A stretch of DNA of 64,000 nucleotides from the NCBI RefSeq assembly GCF_009469595.2, contig NZ_SSXV01000002.1, forward strand, positions 124,001 to 188,000, in the 5' to 3' direction. The notes under the pieces are model-generated. The model was not told the origin of the DNA, ran no database searches, and saw nothing but the letters and a program-made list of their open reading frames with translations. Origin of the DNA: Thauera sp. 2A1. GTDB taxonomy: Bacteria; Pseudomonadota; Gammaproteobacteria; Burkholderiales; Rhodocyclaceae. This document shows positions 37,523 to 46,577 of this stretch, piece after piece (positions within the stretch are counted from its first letter, which is position 1; each line of letters begins with the position of its first letter). The translations under genes were made by a program, and so were the position numbers.

Positions 37523-37873
37523 ATGATGATGACCGAACTCGACAAGCTGACGGCGGCGGTGGATGCCGCCGACTGGAAGACGATCTGCGCACTGCAGGAC
37601 ATTCCGGTGCTGGGCGCGCGCGTGGTGCATTCGGTGCACGGCGACATCGCCGTGTTCCGCAATGCCGAGGACGAGGTGTTCGCGCTGCAGGACCGTTGCG
37701 CGCACAAGGCCGGGCCGCTGTCGCAGGGCATCGTCCATGGCCGTCAGGTCACCTGCCCGCTGCACGGCTGGAAGTTCGAACTCGCCAGCGGCGAGGCGGT
37801 GGCGCCCGACATCGGCTGCACGCGCGCCTTCGACGTCACCGTGGCCGATGGCCAGGTACGGCTGAAGGTCTGA
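37523..37873 (+). CDS. nirD: Nitrite reductase small subunit
   Basis: 116-aa Rieske-fold partner of NirB. The [2Fe-2S] ligands are complete here: CAHKAG and CPLHGW (C-x-H ... C-x2-H), unlike the E. coli form, which lost them. Three ATGs in a row (37523, 37526, 37529) start the gene two bases after the nirB stop. Confidence 0.94.
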   Translation: MMMTELDKLTAAVDAADWKTICALQDIPVLGARVVHSVHGDIAVFRNAEDEVFALQDRCAHKAGPLSQGIVHGRQVTCPLHGWKFELASGEAVAPDIGCTRAFDVTVADGQVRLKV

Positions 37874-37916
37874 GCGCCAAAAAAGCTTTCCCCCATCCCC
37901 TACAGGAGCTTTCCCC

Positions 37917-39131
37917 ATGGACAAGAAATCCTTCCTTCAGGCCGGCCATACGCCCACGCTGCTTGCCGCCTTCCTGTATTTCGACCTCGCCTTCATGGTG
38001 TGGGTGCTGCTTGGCCCGCTCGCGGTGGGCATCGCCACCGATCTCGGCCTGTCGCATGCGCAGAAGGGCCTCATGGTCGCCACGCCGGTGCTGGCCGGTG
38101 CGCTGCTGCGCCTGGTGATGGGCGTGTTGGTCGATCGCCTGTCGCCGAAGAAGGCGGCCATCATCGGCCAGGTGATCGTCATCGCCGCGCTCGCCTACGC
38201 CTGGCTGGCGGGCGTGCATTCCTACTCCGAGGTGCTGGTGCTGGGCGTTTTCCTCGGTGTCGCCGGCGCGTCCTTCGCTGCGGCACTGCCGCTGGCGTCG
38301 CGCTGGTATCCGCCCGAGCACCAGGGCACGGCGATGGGCATCGCCGGCGCAGGCAACTCGGGCACGGCCTTCGCCGCCCTGTTTGCGCCCGGCCTCGCCA
38401 TGAGCTTCGGCTGGACGAACGTGTTCGGCCTCGCCCTGATCCCGCTGGTGATCGTCTTCATTGCCTTCTGCTTCATGGCCAAGGATGCGCCGGATGCGCC
38501 GCCGGCGAAGACCGTCGGCGAGTACCTGAAGGTGCTGAAGGACAAGGACGCCTGGTGGTTCATGTTCTTCTACGCGGTGACCTTCGGCGGCTTCGTCGGT
38601 CTGGCGTCCTCGCTGGTGATCTACTTCAATACGCAGTACGGGCTGGATCCGAAGACGGCGGGCTTCTTCACCGCCGGCTGCGTGTTCGCCGGTTCGCTGG
38701 TGCGGCCGATCGGCGGCAATGTGGCCGACCGCGTCGGTGGCGTGAAGTCGCTGACCCTGATGTACGTCCTTGCCGCGGTGTTCCTGGCGATCGTCAGCTT
38801 CGGCCTGCCCGAGGCATGGATGGCGCTGGTCGTCTTCGTCGGCGCCATGCTGGCGCTCGGCATGGGCAACGGCGCGGTGTTCCAGCTCGTGCCGCAGCGC
38901 TTCAGGAAGGAGATCGGCGTCATGACGGGGCTGGTGGGCATGGCCGGCGGTGTCGGCGGCTTCTACCTCGCGTCCTCTCTCGGCTACTCCAGGCAACTGA
39001 CCGGCAGCTACCAGGCGGGCTTCCTGATCTTCGCCGCGCTGGCGCTGACCGCGCTGATCGGCCTGACCGCCGTGAAGACGCGCTGGCGTACCACCTGGGG
39101 CGCCGCGCACCTGACCGCGGCGAAGATCTGA
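37917..39131 (+). CDS. NarK/NasA-family nitrate transporter (MFS)
   Basis: 404-aa major facilitator protein with 12 hydrophobic helices. The two nitrate-signature regions are present: GAGNSGTAFAALFAPGLA in the first half and GMAGGVGGFYL in the second. It brings nitrate into the cytoplasm for the reductase encoded downstream, which makes the orphan ABC ATPase unnecessary for uptake. Names differ by organism (nasA in Bacillus, narK2 elsewhere), so I give no symbol. Confidence 0.93.
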   Translation: MDKKSFLQAGHTPTLLAAFLYFDLAFMVWVLLGPLAVGIATDLGLSHAQKGLMVATPVLAGALLRLVMGVLVDRLSPKKAAIIGQVIVIAALAYAWLAGVHSYSEVLVLGVFLGVAGASFAAALPLASRWYPPEHQGTAMGIAGAGNSGTAFAALFAPGLAMSFGWTNVFGLALIPLVIVFIAFCFMAKDAPDAPPAKTVGEYLKVLKDKDAWWFMFFYAVTFGGFVGLASSLVIYFNTQYGLDPKTAGFFTAGCVFAGSLVRPIGGNVADRVGGVKSLTLMYVLAAVFLAIVSFGLPEAWMALVVFVGAMLALGMGNGAVFQLVPQRFRKEIGVMTGLVGMAGGVGGFYLASSLGYSRQLTGSYQAGFLIFAALALTALIGLTAVKTRWRTTWGAAHLTAAKI

Positions 39132-39165
39132 CGCGTCGGCGACGGCGGGCGCGAGAGGAAAGGCC

Positions 39166-40920
39166 GTGGGTACGATGATCGAGATCCCCGCTTCGACACC
39201 GCTGGCGGCGCCTGCGGGTGGCTCGCCGCGCACGGCCGCCTCGCTGCAGGTCAGTCTCGGCCATGCCAGTCAGCAGGGTCCGCGGCCGCGCAACGAGGAC
39301 TTCGTCGGCGCGGCCACCCCCGAGGGGGCGGAACTCGCGGCCAAAGGCATGCTGCTGGCGGTGGCCGACGGCGTCGGCGGACATGCCCACGGCCGCGAGG
39401 CCGCCGAGCAGACGGTGCGCAGCCTGCTCGCCGACTATTTCTCGACGCCGCACACCTGGGGCGTCGAGAAATCCATCGATACCGTGCTCGGCGCCGTCAA
39501 CCGCTGGCTGCTCGGCCAGTCGGCGAAAGCGCGCGAGTACGCCGGGATGGCGACCACGCTCACCGCGCTGGTGCTGCGCGGGCGGCGCTACTACGTTGCC
39601 CACGTCGGCGATTCGCGCGCCTACCGCTGGCGCGACGGCGAGCTGCTGCGCCTGACCGAGGATCACACCTGGGAGCACCCGGAGCTGAACAATGTGCTGC
39701 GCCGCGCGATCGGACTCGAGGCGCGGCTGCTGGTCGATTACGACGACGCCGAGCTGGTGGCGGGCGATCGCTTCGTACTCGCCACTGACGGTGTGTGGAA
39801 TGCGCTCGGCGACGGAGGCATCGCCGACGTGCTCGCGGCTCACGCCGATGCGCTGGCGGCCGCCGAGGCACTGGCGCTCGAGGCGCTGCGGCGCGGCGCC
39901 AGCGACAACAGCACCGCCCTGGTGGCCAACGTCGACGCGCTGCCGGCGGACAATCTGCGCGACCGCCTCGCCGACGGCCGGCGCCTGCCGCTGCCGCCGC
40001 GGCTGAAGGCGGGCGAGGTCATCGACGGCCTGCGCGTCGAGGAGCTGCTGCACGAATCGCGCGTCACGCTGCTGTACCGCGTCACCCGCCTCGCCACCCG
40101 GGAGGCGCTGGTGCTGAAGACCCTGCTGCCGGACGCGGGTGACGACGAGGCGGTGAGCGCCTTGTTGCGCGAGGAATGGCTCGCGCGACGGGTACCGGGG
40201 CGGGGCTTCCCGCAAGTGTTCGACCACCCGCAGCGTGCGCACCTGTACTACCTGATGAGCTGGCACGAGGGCGAGACGCTGAAGGCCAGCCTCGCGCGCG
40301 GCCATCGTTACGCGCCGCACGAGCTGGTGGTGATCGGCCGCGCGCTGCTGAAGTACGTCGGCACGCTGCACCGCCTGGGCATCGTCCATCGCGACGTGAA
40401 GCCCGACAACGTACATATCGACCGCAGCGGCCAGTTGCGCCTGCTCGACCTCGGCGTGGCGGCGTCCGACGCCGAGGATCTGGCCGAGATCAACAACCCG
40501 GGCACGCCCTCCTACATGGCGCCAGAGCTGTTCGCCGGGGGCGCCGCCAGCGAGTCGTCCGACCTCTACGCCTGCGGCGTCACGCTGTACGAGCTGCTGA
40601 CGCGCAAGTACCCCTATGGCGAGGTCGAGCCCTTCCAGCGGCCGAACTTCGGCGAACCGGTGCCGCCCACGCGCTACCGCCCGGACACGCCGGAATGGCT
40701 GGAGAGCGTGCTGCTGAAGGCCTGCGCGCGCGACCCGAAGGACCGCTTCGAGACTGCGCAGGAGTTCCTGCTCGCGCTCGAGCGCGGCGCCGACCGCCCG
40801 CTCGCCACCCGCCGCCGCATGCCGCTGGTCGAGCGCAACCCGCGCCTGGCGCTGAAGATCGTCGCCGGTGCCTCGCTGCTGCTCAATGTCGTCCTGATCT
40901 ACCTGCTGAGCCGCCACTAG
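39166..40920 (+). CDS. bifunctional PP2C phosphatase / Ser-Thr protein kinase
   Basis: 584-aa fusion. The N-terminal PP2C domain (about 20-265) has RNEDF, VADGVGGH and ATDGVWN. A Hanks-type kinase domain (about 280-545) has catalytic loop IVHRDVKPDN. The DFG motif reads DLG and the activation segment GTPSYMAPE is intact. A C-terminal TM helix (LKIVAGASLLLNVVLIYLL) anchors it. GTG at 39166 follows AGAGGAAAGG; ATG at 39175 is the alternative. Such genes occur in nitrate assimilation operons of beta- and gammaproteobacteria. The substrate is unknown; the co-transcribed transporter or reductase are natural candidates. Confidence 0.9.
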   Translation: MGTMIEIPASTPLAAPAGGSPRTAASLQVSLGHASQQGPRPRNEDFVGAATPEGAELAAKGMLLAVADGVGGHAHGREAAEQTVRSLLADYFSTPHTWGVEKSIDTVLGAVNRWLLGQSAKAREYAGMATTLTALVLRGRRYYVAHVGDSRAYRWRDGELLRLTEDHTWEHPELNNVLRRAIGLEARLLVDYDDAELVAGDRFVLATDGVWNALGDGGIADVLAAHADALAAAEALALEALRRGASDNSTALVANVDALPADNLRDRLADGRRLPLPPRLKAGEVIDGLRVEELLHESRVTLLYRVTRLATREALVLKTLLPDAGDDEAVSALLREEWLARRVPGRGFPQVFDHPQRAHLYYLMSWHEGETLKASLARGHRYAPHELVVIGRALLKYVGTLHRLGIVHRDVKPDNVHIDRSGQLRLLDLGVAASDAEDLAEINNPGTPSYMAPELFAGGAASESSDLYACGVTLYELLTRKYPYGEVEPFQRPNFGEPVPPTRYRPDTPEWLESVLLKACARDPKDRFETAQEFLLALERGADRPLATRRRMPLVERNPRLALKIVAGASLLLNVVLIYLLSRH

Positions 40921-40934
40921 AAAGAGCCCAAGCC

Positions 40935-43676
40935 ATGATCCCGATCGCGCAAGACAAGATGGAAACGAAGGCGACCTGTCCCTATTGCGGCGTCGGCTGC
41001 GGCGTGCTGATCGAGCACGACGCCGAGCGCATCAGCGGCGTGCGCGGCGATCCCGACCATCCGGCCAATTTCGGCCGTCTGTGCACCAAGGGGGCGACGC
41101 TGCACCTCACCGCCCGCCCGGAGACGCGCCTGCTCCACCCGGAACTGCGCACGGTGCGCGGCGAAGCGCGCCAGCGCGTTGGGTGGGACGAGGCGATCGG
41201 CGTCGCCGCGCAGCGCTTCGCCGACGTGATCAACACGCACGGCCCGGACGCGGTGGCGTTTTACATCTCCGGCCAGTTGCTGACCGAGGACTACTACGTC
41301 TTCAACAAGGCGATGAAGGGCCTGATCGGCAGCAACAACGTCGACACCAACTCGCGCCTGTGCATGTCGAGCGCCGTTGCCGCCTACAAGCAGACCCTGG
41401 GCGCGGACGCGCCGCCCTGCGCCTACGAGGATTTCGCCCACGCCGACTGCATCCTGATCGCCGGTGCCAACCCGGCCTATGCGCACCCGGTGGCCTTCCG
41501 CCGCATCGAGGATGCGAAGAAGGCGCGGCCAGCGATGAAGATCATCGTCATCGATCCGCGCCGCACCGACACCGCGTCCAGTGCCGACCTGCACCTGGCG
41601 ATCCTGCCCGGCACCGACATCTGGCTGTACAACGCGATGCTGCATGTGCTGCTGTGGGAAGGCATGGTCGATCACGCCTACATCGCCGCGCACACCGAGG
41701 GCTTCGACGCACTGCGCGACCATGTGCGCGACGTGACGCCGGCGGTGGCGGCCCAGGTGTGCGGTGTGAAGGCGGAGGACATCGTCACCGCCGCGCGCTG
41801 GTGGGGAGGCTCGCCGGCGGCGATGTCGCTGTGGTGCCAGGGGCTGAACCAGTCGGCGCACGGCACGCACAACGGCGCCGCGCTGATCGCGCTGTCTCTC
41901 GCCACCGGCAAGATCGGCAGGCCGGGCTGTGGCCCGTTCTCGCTCACGGGACAGCCGAATGCGATGGGTGGGCGCGAGGTCGGCGGCCTGTCCAACCTGA
42001 TGTCGGCGCACCGCGACATGGCCAACCCCGCGCATCGCGCGGAAGTCGCCCGGCTGTGGGGTGTTGACAGCGTGCCCGACACGCCCGGCCTGACTGCGGT
42101 CGAGCTGTTCCGCGCGGCGAGCGAGGGCAAGGTGAAGGCGCTGTGGATCGCCTGCACCAACCCGGCGCAGTCGCTACCTGAGCTGGAGCTGGTGCGCGAG
42201 GCGCTGCAGCACTGCGACTTCGTCGTGCTGCAGGAGGCCTATCGCAGCACCGAGACGGCGCCTTTCGCCGACCTGATGCTGCCGGCCGCGACCTGGGGCG
42301 AGAAGGAGGGCACGGTGACCAACTCCGAGCGCCGCATCACCCATGTGCGCCGCGCGCTGCCGCCGCCGGGCGAGGCGCGGCCGGACTGGCGCATCGTGTG
42401 CGACTTCGCGCAGGCGCTCGGGCCGCTGATCGGCAAGCCGCAGGCCGCCACGATGTTCGGCTACGACGGGGTGGAGGCGATCTTCGCCGAGCACGTCGCG
42501 AGCACCGCCGGGCGCGATCTGGACATCACCGGCCTCGACTATGCGCTGCTCGATGCCGCGGGGCCGCAGCAGTGGCCTTTTCCCGCCGGCACGGCCGTCG
42601 CCGACGCGGCCGCTCGCACGCGCCTTTACGCCGACGGCCGCTTCCCGACCGCCGATGGCCGGGCGCGCTTCGTCGTGCCGGTGCAGTCGACCACGGTGGA
42701 GAAGGTCGATGCGCGTTATCCGATCCACCTCAACACCGGCCGGCTGCGCGACCAGTGGCACGGCATGAGCCGCACCGGCAAGGTGGCGCGGCTGTACAGC
42801 CATGTGGACGAGGCGCGCATCGAACTCAACGCCGACGACATGGCGGTGCGCGGCGTGAAGGCAGGCGAGCTGGTGAAGGTGAAGAGCCGCCGCGGCGAGA
42901 TCGTGCTGCGCGCGGTCGCGTCGAGCGAGGTGCGCAAGGGGCAGGCCTTCGTGGCGATGCACTGGGGACGCAACGTGCTTAACTCGGCCGGCATCAATGT
43001 GCTGATGGCGGGTGATTTCGATCCGTATTCGAAGCAGCCGGAACTCAAGCATGCGGCGATCCGCATCGACAGGGTCGAGCTGCCGCACCAGATGCTGTTG
43101 ATGCGCGCGGAGGACAGCGAGCGCGCGGCGACCGAGCACGCCGAGCGACTGGTGCCGTGGCTGGAACGCTTCGCCTACGCCTCGCTGGCGCTGGCCGGGC
43201 GCGACAACGCCGCGGTGGTGATGCGCATCGCGCACGACCAGCCGATTCCCGCGGCCTGGCTGGCCGAGCTCGATGCGCTGATTGGCCTCGATACCGACGA
43301 TGCCTTGTCCTACAGCGACGCCCGGCGCGGCATCAGCAAGCGGGCGTTGATTGCCGGCGACCGCCTGGTGGGCTTGCGCCTGGCGGGCGAGACGGTGGCT
43401 GGCGCCTGGCTGCGCGATGTGATGGTGGACCAGCAATCGACGGCGGAGCTGCGCCGCTGGCTGCTGGCGCCGCTGTCCGCACCGCCGGCGGCGGCGAAGG
43501 GCAGGGGGCGCGTGATCTGCAATTGCCTGAACGTGTCCGAGACCGACATCGCGGCGGCGATCGCCGGCGGCGACGATTTCGATGCGCTGCAGGAGAAGCT
43601 GAAGTGCGGAACGTCGTGTGGCTCGTGCGTGCCGGAGATCAGGCGGATGGTGGCGGCGGGGAGGAGTGCGGCCTGA
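40935..43676 (+). CDS. nasA: Assimilatory nitrate reductase catalytic subunit
   Basis: Molybdopterin enzyme reducing nitrate to nitrite (called nasA in Klebsiella, nasC in Bacillus, narB in cyanobacteria). The 913-aa protein has the N-terminal [4Fe-4S] motif CPYCGVGCGV...LCTKG, then the bis-MGD domains (SNNVDTNSRLCMSS, GTHNGAALIALSLATG, the C-terminal RLRDQWHGMSRTG) and a C-terminal BFD-like [2Fe-2S] domain (CNCLNVSETDI, CGTSCGSC). The C-terminal cluster suggests electrons arrive inside the same chain. Starts at ATG 40935; the frame is open upstream inside the kinase. Confidence 0.94.
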   Translation: MIPIAQDKMETKATCPYCGVGCGVLIEHDAERISGVRGDPDHPANFGRLCTKGATLHLTARPETRLLHPELRTVRGEARQRVGWDEAIGVAAQRFADVINTHGPDAVAFYISGQLLTEDYYVFNKAMKGLIGSNNVDTNSRLCMSSAVAAYKQTLGADAPPCAYEDFAHADCILIAGANPAYAHPVAFRRIEDAKKARPAMKIIVIDPRRTDTASSADLHLAILPGTDIWLYNAMLHVLLWEGMVDHAYIAAHTEGFDALRDHVRDVTPAVAAQVCGVKAEDIVTAARWWGGSPAAMSLWCQGLNQSAHGTHNGAALIALSLATGKIGRPGCGPFSLTGQPNAMGGREVGGLSNLMSAHRDMANPAHRAEVARLWGVDSVPDTPGLTAVELFRAASEGKVKALWIACTNPAQSLPELELVREALQHCDFVVLQEAYRSTETAPFADLMLPAATWGEKEGTVTNSERRITHVRRALPPPGEARPDWRIVCDFAQALGPLIGKPQAATMFGYDGVEAIFAEHVASTAGRDLDITGLDYALLDAAGPQQWPFPAGTAVADAAARTRLYADGRFPTADGRARFVVPVQSTTVEKVDARYPIHLNTGRLRDQWHGMSRTGKVARLYSHVDEARIELNADDMAVRGVKAGELVKVKSRRGEIVLRAVASSEVRKGQAFVAMHWGRNVLNSAGINVLMAGDFDPYSKQPELKHAAIRIDRVELPHQMLLMRAEDSERAATEHAERLVPWLERFAYASLALAGRDNAAVVMRIAHDQPIPAAWLAELDALIGLDTDDALSYSDARRGISKRALIAGDRLVGLRLAGETVAGAWLRDVMVDQQSTAELRRWLLAPLSAPPAAAKGRGRVICNCLNVSETDIAAAIAGGDDFDALQEKLKCGTSCGSCVPEIRRMVAAGRSAA

Positions 43677-43740
43677 GGGATGGTCTGGCGCGGCTTAGCA
43701 CCGTGTTGATGGATCTACTGTGCTGCCAATCCGGTCATGG

Positions 43741-44038
43741 CCGCGCCGGGCATTTGCTCCGAGGGCTGCGGAACTCGCCCTTCGGGCTCGGACAGTCCTC
43801 GCCCTCTCCACAAATGCCCGACACGCCCATGACCTCGTGCATTGCTGCCTCGAGGAGTGTGTTTTGCCGAGCGGTACGACATGCGCACGTGAGATCGGTC
43901 CTCTGAACCTCACTGGGACTACCCACAAAGGCAGGCCGGAGACGCGCCGGGTGTTTGCGGAGCAGGCGAGGACTGTCTGAGCACCGAGCGCAGCGAGGGC
44001 GAGTTCCGCAGCCTGCGGAGCAAATTCCCGGTGCGGCT
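43741..44038. repeat. MITE-like element with ~85-bp imperfect inverted repeats
   Basis: The 433-bp gap between nasA and the sulfur cluster holds no long gene. Its left arm (43741-43821) matches the reverse complement of the right arm (43948-44038): CATTTGCTCC, GGCTGCGGAACTCGCCCT, ACAGTCCTCGCC and CTCC-CAAA recur in order. The left arm is itself flanked by CGGGCATTTG and CAAATGCCCG (43747-43756, 43811-43820). About 125 bp of unrelated sequence lies between the arms. No transposase. Confidence 0.7.
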
Positions 44039-44109
44039 CTGGCCGGGGAGTCAGCAACGGACAAACCGGCCAAGAAGTGGCGTAGCGGCGTCGGCCAATG
44101 CCCGGGATG

Positions 44110-44277
44110 CTACCGCCCCGAGCAATGCCCCCCGCTCGCCGCCTGCCCGCTGCCGAACGCGATCGGCGGGGGTTCGACGCGGCTGCCCTTGCTGCTGGCG
44201 GTGTCCAGCGCGATCAGCGCCACCACCAGCACCCAGAACAGGTTGGAGATCAGGCTGAAGAATCGTCTTCCGTTCAT
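44110..44277 (-). CDS. 55-aa single-pass membrane protein, unknown
   Basis: Small ORF starting 13 bases after the YeeE-like gene on the same strand. It has a basic N-terminus (MNGRRFF), one TM helix (NLFWVLVVALIALDTA) and a Pro/Gly-rich tail. I do not recognise a family. The spacing suggests it is the last gene of the rhodanese-YeeE operon. Confidence 0.6.
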   Translation of the reverse strand: MNGRRFFSLISNLFWVLVVALIALDTASSKGSRVEPPPIAFGSGQAASGGHCSGR

Positions 44278-44290
44278 GTCCGGATCTCCA

Positions 44291-45409
44291 TCAGGCGCTC
44301 ACGCGCTGGCGCAGGCGCACGCCTACCATCGAGCCGACGAAGGCCAGCGCGAACCAAACCCAGCCGTGCATGCTTGCCGAGGCGATGCCGCCGAGGAAGG
44401 CGCCCACGTTGCAGCCGAAGGCCATGCGCGCGCTGTAGCCCATCACCAGGCCGGCCAGCGCACCCGCGATCAGGCGCTTCGCCGTCGGCGCACGGAAATC
44501 CGCCGGGCCGTTCCAGCGCGAGGCGGCCAGTGCGCCGTAGATCAGGCCGAAGTTGGTCACCGAGGTCACGTCGAACAGCACCGGCTCGGCCAGCCGCAGC
44601 GCATGCGGGTCGGCGCCCCAGAACGGATCGCCGGCCGGGTTCCAGCCCACGGCGGAGACAAGTTTCGCCCCCCACAGGCCGATGCCGTAGACGATGCCCC
44701 ACGGCTGGCCGGCCACCACCAGGTGGGCGGTGTACAAGGCCGCCAGCAGCAACGCGCCGATCCACCAGCGCCGCGACCAGCCGGTGCCGCCTGTGATGTT
44801 CGACGTCTGCCCGCCGGCCGCGCGATGACGCTGCGCGCCGCGCGCCGCCAGCCACGACACCAGGCCGCAACCGACCACGGTGATGCCCAGCGCCACCGGC
44901 CAGCCGTAGCGCAGCAGATCCACCGGCGGCAGGCCGCCGAGCGCGATCCAGGCCGGCTGGTGCGAGGCGCCGAGGAAGCTGCCGAAAGCGAAGGTGGGCA
45001 GCACGGCGAAAGAGATCGGCGCACCGCCGCCTGCCTTGTACAGCGTGCCAGAGCCGCAGCCGTCAGCGAGTTGCATCGCTGCGCCGAACAGGAAAGCGCC
45101 CAGCACCAGGCTGATCGTCAGCGGTGCGACTGCGCCGACGAGCTCGCCCGGATGGCTGGCGAGCAGAGGCAGCGTGAACGCGGCGGCGAGCACCAGGAGC
45201 AGCATCTGCGCCCACAGGCCTTGCGGATCGCGGCGTTCGATGTAGTCGCGCCAGCCGGTGGTGAAGCCGAAGCGTGCGCCCTGCAGCACCGCGCCGAAGC
45301 CGATGCCCAGCAGGGCGAGCAGGCCCTGGCGCAGGCCTGCCGCCAGAGTGACGGCGAAAATGCCGCCCAGGCCTCCTGCGACCAGCAGGAGGCGCATCAG
45401 GAAACGCAT
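44291..45409 (-). CDS. YeeE/YedE (TsuA-type) sulfur transporter
   Basis: 372-aa membrane protein with about nine TM helices and the YeeE cysteine motifs LADGCGSGTLYKAGGG and MAFGCNVGAFLGGI. TsuA/YeeE proteins pass thiosulfate or other sulfur compounds through conserved cysteines. It follows a periplasmic rhodanese gene by 16 bases, fitting a sulfur uptake or transfer pathway. The substrate is not proven. Confidence 0.88.
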   Translation of the reverse strand: MRFLMRLLLVAGGLGGIFAVTLAAGLRQGLLALLGIGFGAVLQGARFGFTTGWRDYIERRDPQGLWAQMLLLVLAAAFTLPLLASHPGELVGAVAPLTISLVLGAFLFGAAMQLADGCGSGTLYKAGGGAPISFAVLPTFAFGSFLGASHQPAWIALGGLPPVDLLRYGWPVALGITVVGCGLVSWLAARGAQRHRAAGGQTSNITGGTGWSRRWWIGALLLAALYTAHLVVAGQPWGIVYGIGLWGAKLVSAVGWNPAGDPFWGADPHALRLAEPVLFDVTSVTNFGLIYGALAASRWNGPADFRAPTAKRLIAGALAGLVMGYSARMAFGCNVGAFLGGIASASMHGWVWFALAFVGSMVGVRLRQRVSA

Positions 45410-45425
45410 CTGAAACCCCGCTTGC

Positions 45426-46403
45426 TTACTTCGCCAGCGAACGCTTGGCGTCCTGCAGCAGGGCGGTGATGCGCGACGGCTGGTTGTCCATCGGCAGGTC
45501 GGTCTTGCTCCACTCCACCACCGATTCCGGATACAGCTTCACGTTCTTGTTGCCTGCGATCTCGGACAGCACGAACCAGTTGGTCGCGGCCCAGTGGCCG
45601 GTGTTGCAGAAGGACACCGTCGGCGTGCTGTCGACACCGGCCTGCTGCACCAGGCTGCGCAGCTCGGCTTCGGGCTTGAGGGTCACGTCGCCCTTGGTGA
45701 AGAAGCCGGCGTTGTCCAGGGCGCGTGCGCCGGGCAGGGTGCCGTAGCGGGCGGATGCGTCGGCGCGCTGCTCGCCCTTGAAGAAGCTGGCCGGCCGCGC
45801 GTCGAGCAGCACCGGCGCCTTGCCCGCCTGCAGCGCGGCGGCGATCTCGTCCTTGGTGGCGATCATCGACTTGTCGTAGCGGAAGCTGAACTGGCTCGGC
45901 GTCACGTTCGGCGCGGTCGTCTCGAGGGCGCCGCCCGCGGCCTTCCACGCCGCGGTGCCGCCGTCGGCGATCGACAGGCGGCTGACACCGCCGGCCTTGA
46001 GCGTCCAATAGACGCGGGCGGCGGCGCCGAAATCGGTATGGTCACTGCCGGCATGCACGACGACGACGCGGCTGCCGGCGTCGATGCCGGCCTTGCGCAG
46101 GACGTCGGTGAGTTTCGCCTCGGATTGCAGCGCGCCCGGGTTGTCCTGCGGGCCGCGGTACTGCGCATAGGGTGTGCTGATGGCACCGGGGATGTGGCCG
46201 GCGGCGTAGTCCTTCTCGGCGCGGATGTCGAGGATGCGGACGTCGGGCTGGCCGACCAGGTTCTTCAGGTCCTGCGCCTTGATCAGGGGCGTTGCTGCGG
46301 CGGTGACCGCTGCGGCAGGCGTGTTGGCGAGGGCGGCCGACGGAACGGCAGCGACGAGGCTGCCGGCGACGATGGCAGCGGCGATGGCGACTTTTTTCAG
46401 CAT
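45426..46403 (-). CDS. periplasmic thiosulfate sulfurtransferase (tandem rhodanese)
   Basis: 325-aa protein with signal peptide (ending ALANTPA) and two rhodanese domains. The first (about 40-165) has DIRAEKDYAAGHIPGA but no active-site Cys. The second (about 180-310) has the catalytic loop FCNTGHWAATNWF. This inactive-active arrangement is typical of SseA-type enzymes. First gene of the minus-strand operon with the YeeE transporter, so it probably hands sulfur to or from it. Confidence 0.9.
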   Translation of the reverse strand: MLKKVAIAAAIVAGSLVAAVPSAALANTPAAAVTAAATPLIKAQDLKNLVGQPDVRILDIRAEKDYAAGHIPGAISTPYAQYRGPQDNPGALQSEAKLTDVLRKAGIDAGSRVVVVHAGSDHTDFGAAARVYWTLKAGGVSRLSIADGGTAAWKAAGGALETTAPNVTPSQFSFRYDKSMIATKDEIAAALQAGKAPVLLDARPASFFKGEQRADASARYGTLPGARALDNAGFFTKGDVTLKPEAELRSLVQQAGVDSTPTVSFCNTGHWAATNWFVLSEIAGNKNVKLYPESVVEWSKTDLPMDNQPSRITALLQDAKRSLAK

Positions 46404-46577
46404 GGTCTTCTCTGCAAGCGGGGACCCGGACTGTCGGGCAGGGTCGCCACTTTAATCGCCAGTCTTAGATTCAAGAAGTGGCATCCAATGATTTGCTTAT
46501 GAATTGCAGTCATTTATCGCGAGCTGGCAGCCGCATGCCGCCGGCTCGCACCGATCATCGAGCTTTCGAGCGAGCCC

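Noticed and set aside
34638..37592. Very long minus-strand open frame (about 984 codons) across nirB
   Set aside because: It is the complement of nirB, with a composition of His/Arg/Ala/Val typical of GC-rich antisense frames and no domain. The plus strand has full family motifs.
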